Virus record (IMG/VR): IMGVR_UViG_3300010885_006447 | Location: 1 to 31,165 of that record | Origin: a virus | DNA: 31,165 nt | Strand: one strand, 5' to 3' | In this document: one piece after another, positions 31,165-31,165 of the stretch | Position numbering within the stretch: position 1 is the stretch's first letter | Layout of the letters: each line of letters opens with the position of its first letter | The notes under the pieces: model-generated | The model's database searches: none | The model's input: the letters and a program-made list of their open reading frames with translations, nothing else | Told to the model about the DNA's origin: nothing | Program-made: the position numbers and the translations under genes

Positions 31165-31165
31165 C

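Noticed and set aside
1-31165. tRNA genes, CRISPR arrays, integrase, attachment sites or insertion sequences
   Set aside because: Nothing with the needed structure or protein motifs was seen; the repeats present are in-frame protein modules.

Overview
The window reads as part of the virion-structure region of a large tailed phage, most likely a T4-like marine myovirus of the cyanophage/pelagiphage type or an uncultured relative. The evidence is the tight packing of structural genes, the very long Thr/Ser/Gly-rich fibre-like proteins, the moderately AT-rich sequence, a Nudix hydrolase beside structural genes, short Shine-Dalgarno-led gaps, and TATAAATA-like boxes ahead of some genes. The host and exact virus cannot be read from the sequence. 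No tRNA, rRNA, integrase, CRISPR array, insertion sequence or origin was seen.

Layout. Bases 2-1328 are read rightward: the C-terminal 292 residues of a structural protein whose start lies left of the window, then a complete Nudix hydrolase. Everything from 1320 to the right edge is read leftward. In leftward order this is: a 5'-truncated small beta-rich protein (30865-31164), a 124-residue protein (30479-30853), a giant gene 'B' (20878-30436) that is broken into three reading frames, a giant intact gene 'A' (10549-20817, 3422 aa), a small beta-rich protein (10171-10524), a fibre protein ending in an S74-type self-cleaving chaperone (9059-10150), three glycine-rich adhesin-like proteins in a row (6427-9057, 4222-6402, 1783-4191), and two small proteins (1559-1762, 1320-1541). 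The two transcription directions converge at 1320-1328, where the stop codons overlap.

How they fit together. A and B are paralogues that match from first to last residue: a ladder of about seven CBM-like repeats, an ALTTQGD linker, a pectin-lyase-like beta-helix region, propeller-like repeats and a conserved C-terminal domain. They probably form long fibre or spike structures. The S74 protein and the glycine-rich proteins (five copies of one polyglycine module, with LamG, fibrinogen-like and CBM-like domains) are candidate receptor-binding parts. The 67-aa gene after them may be an assembly helper.

Most notable points. (1) B is one 3186-residue frame interrupted by two separate one-base losses in homopolymer runs (28707-28710 and 26869-26871). 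Restoring both bases rejoins the frame exactly and gives sequence that matches A. (2) A and B are mosaics in which small beta modules are inserted inside other domains, even splitting a propeller blade, a CBM repeat and a helical repeat. Comparing A with B shows the junctions. (3) One of the glycine-rich adhesins combines polyglycine, LamG and fibrinogen-like domains.
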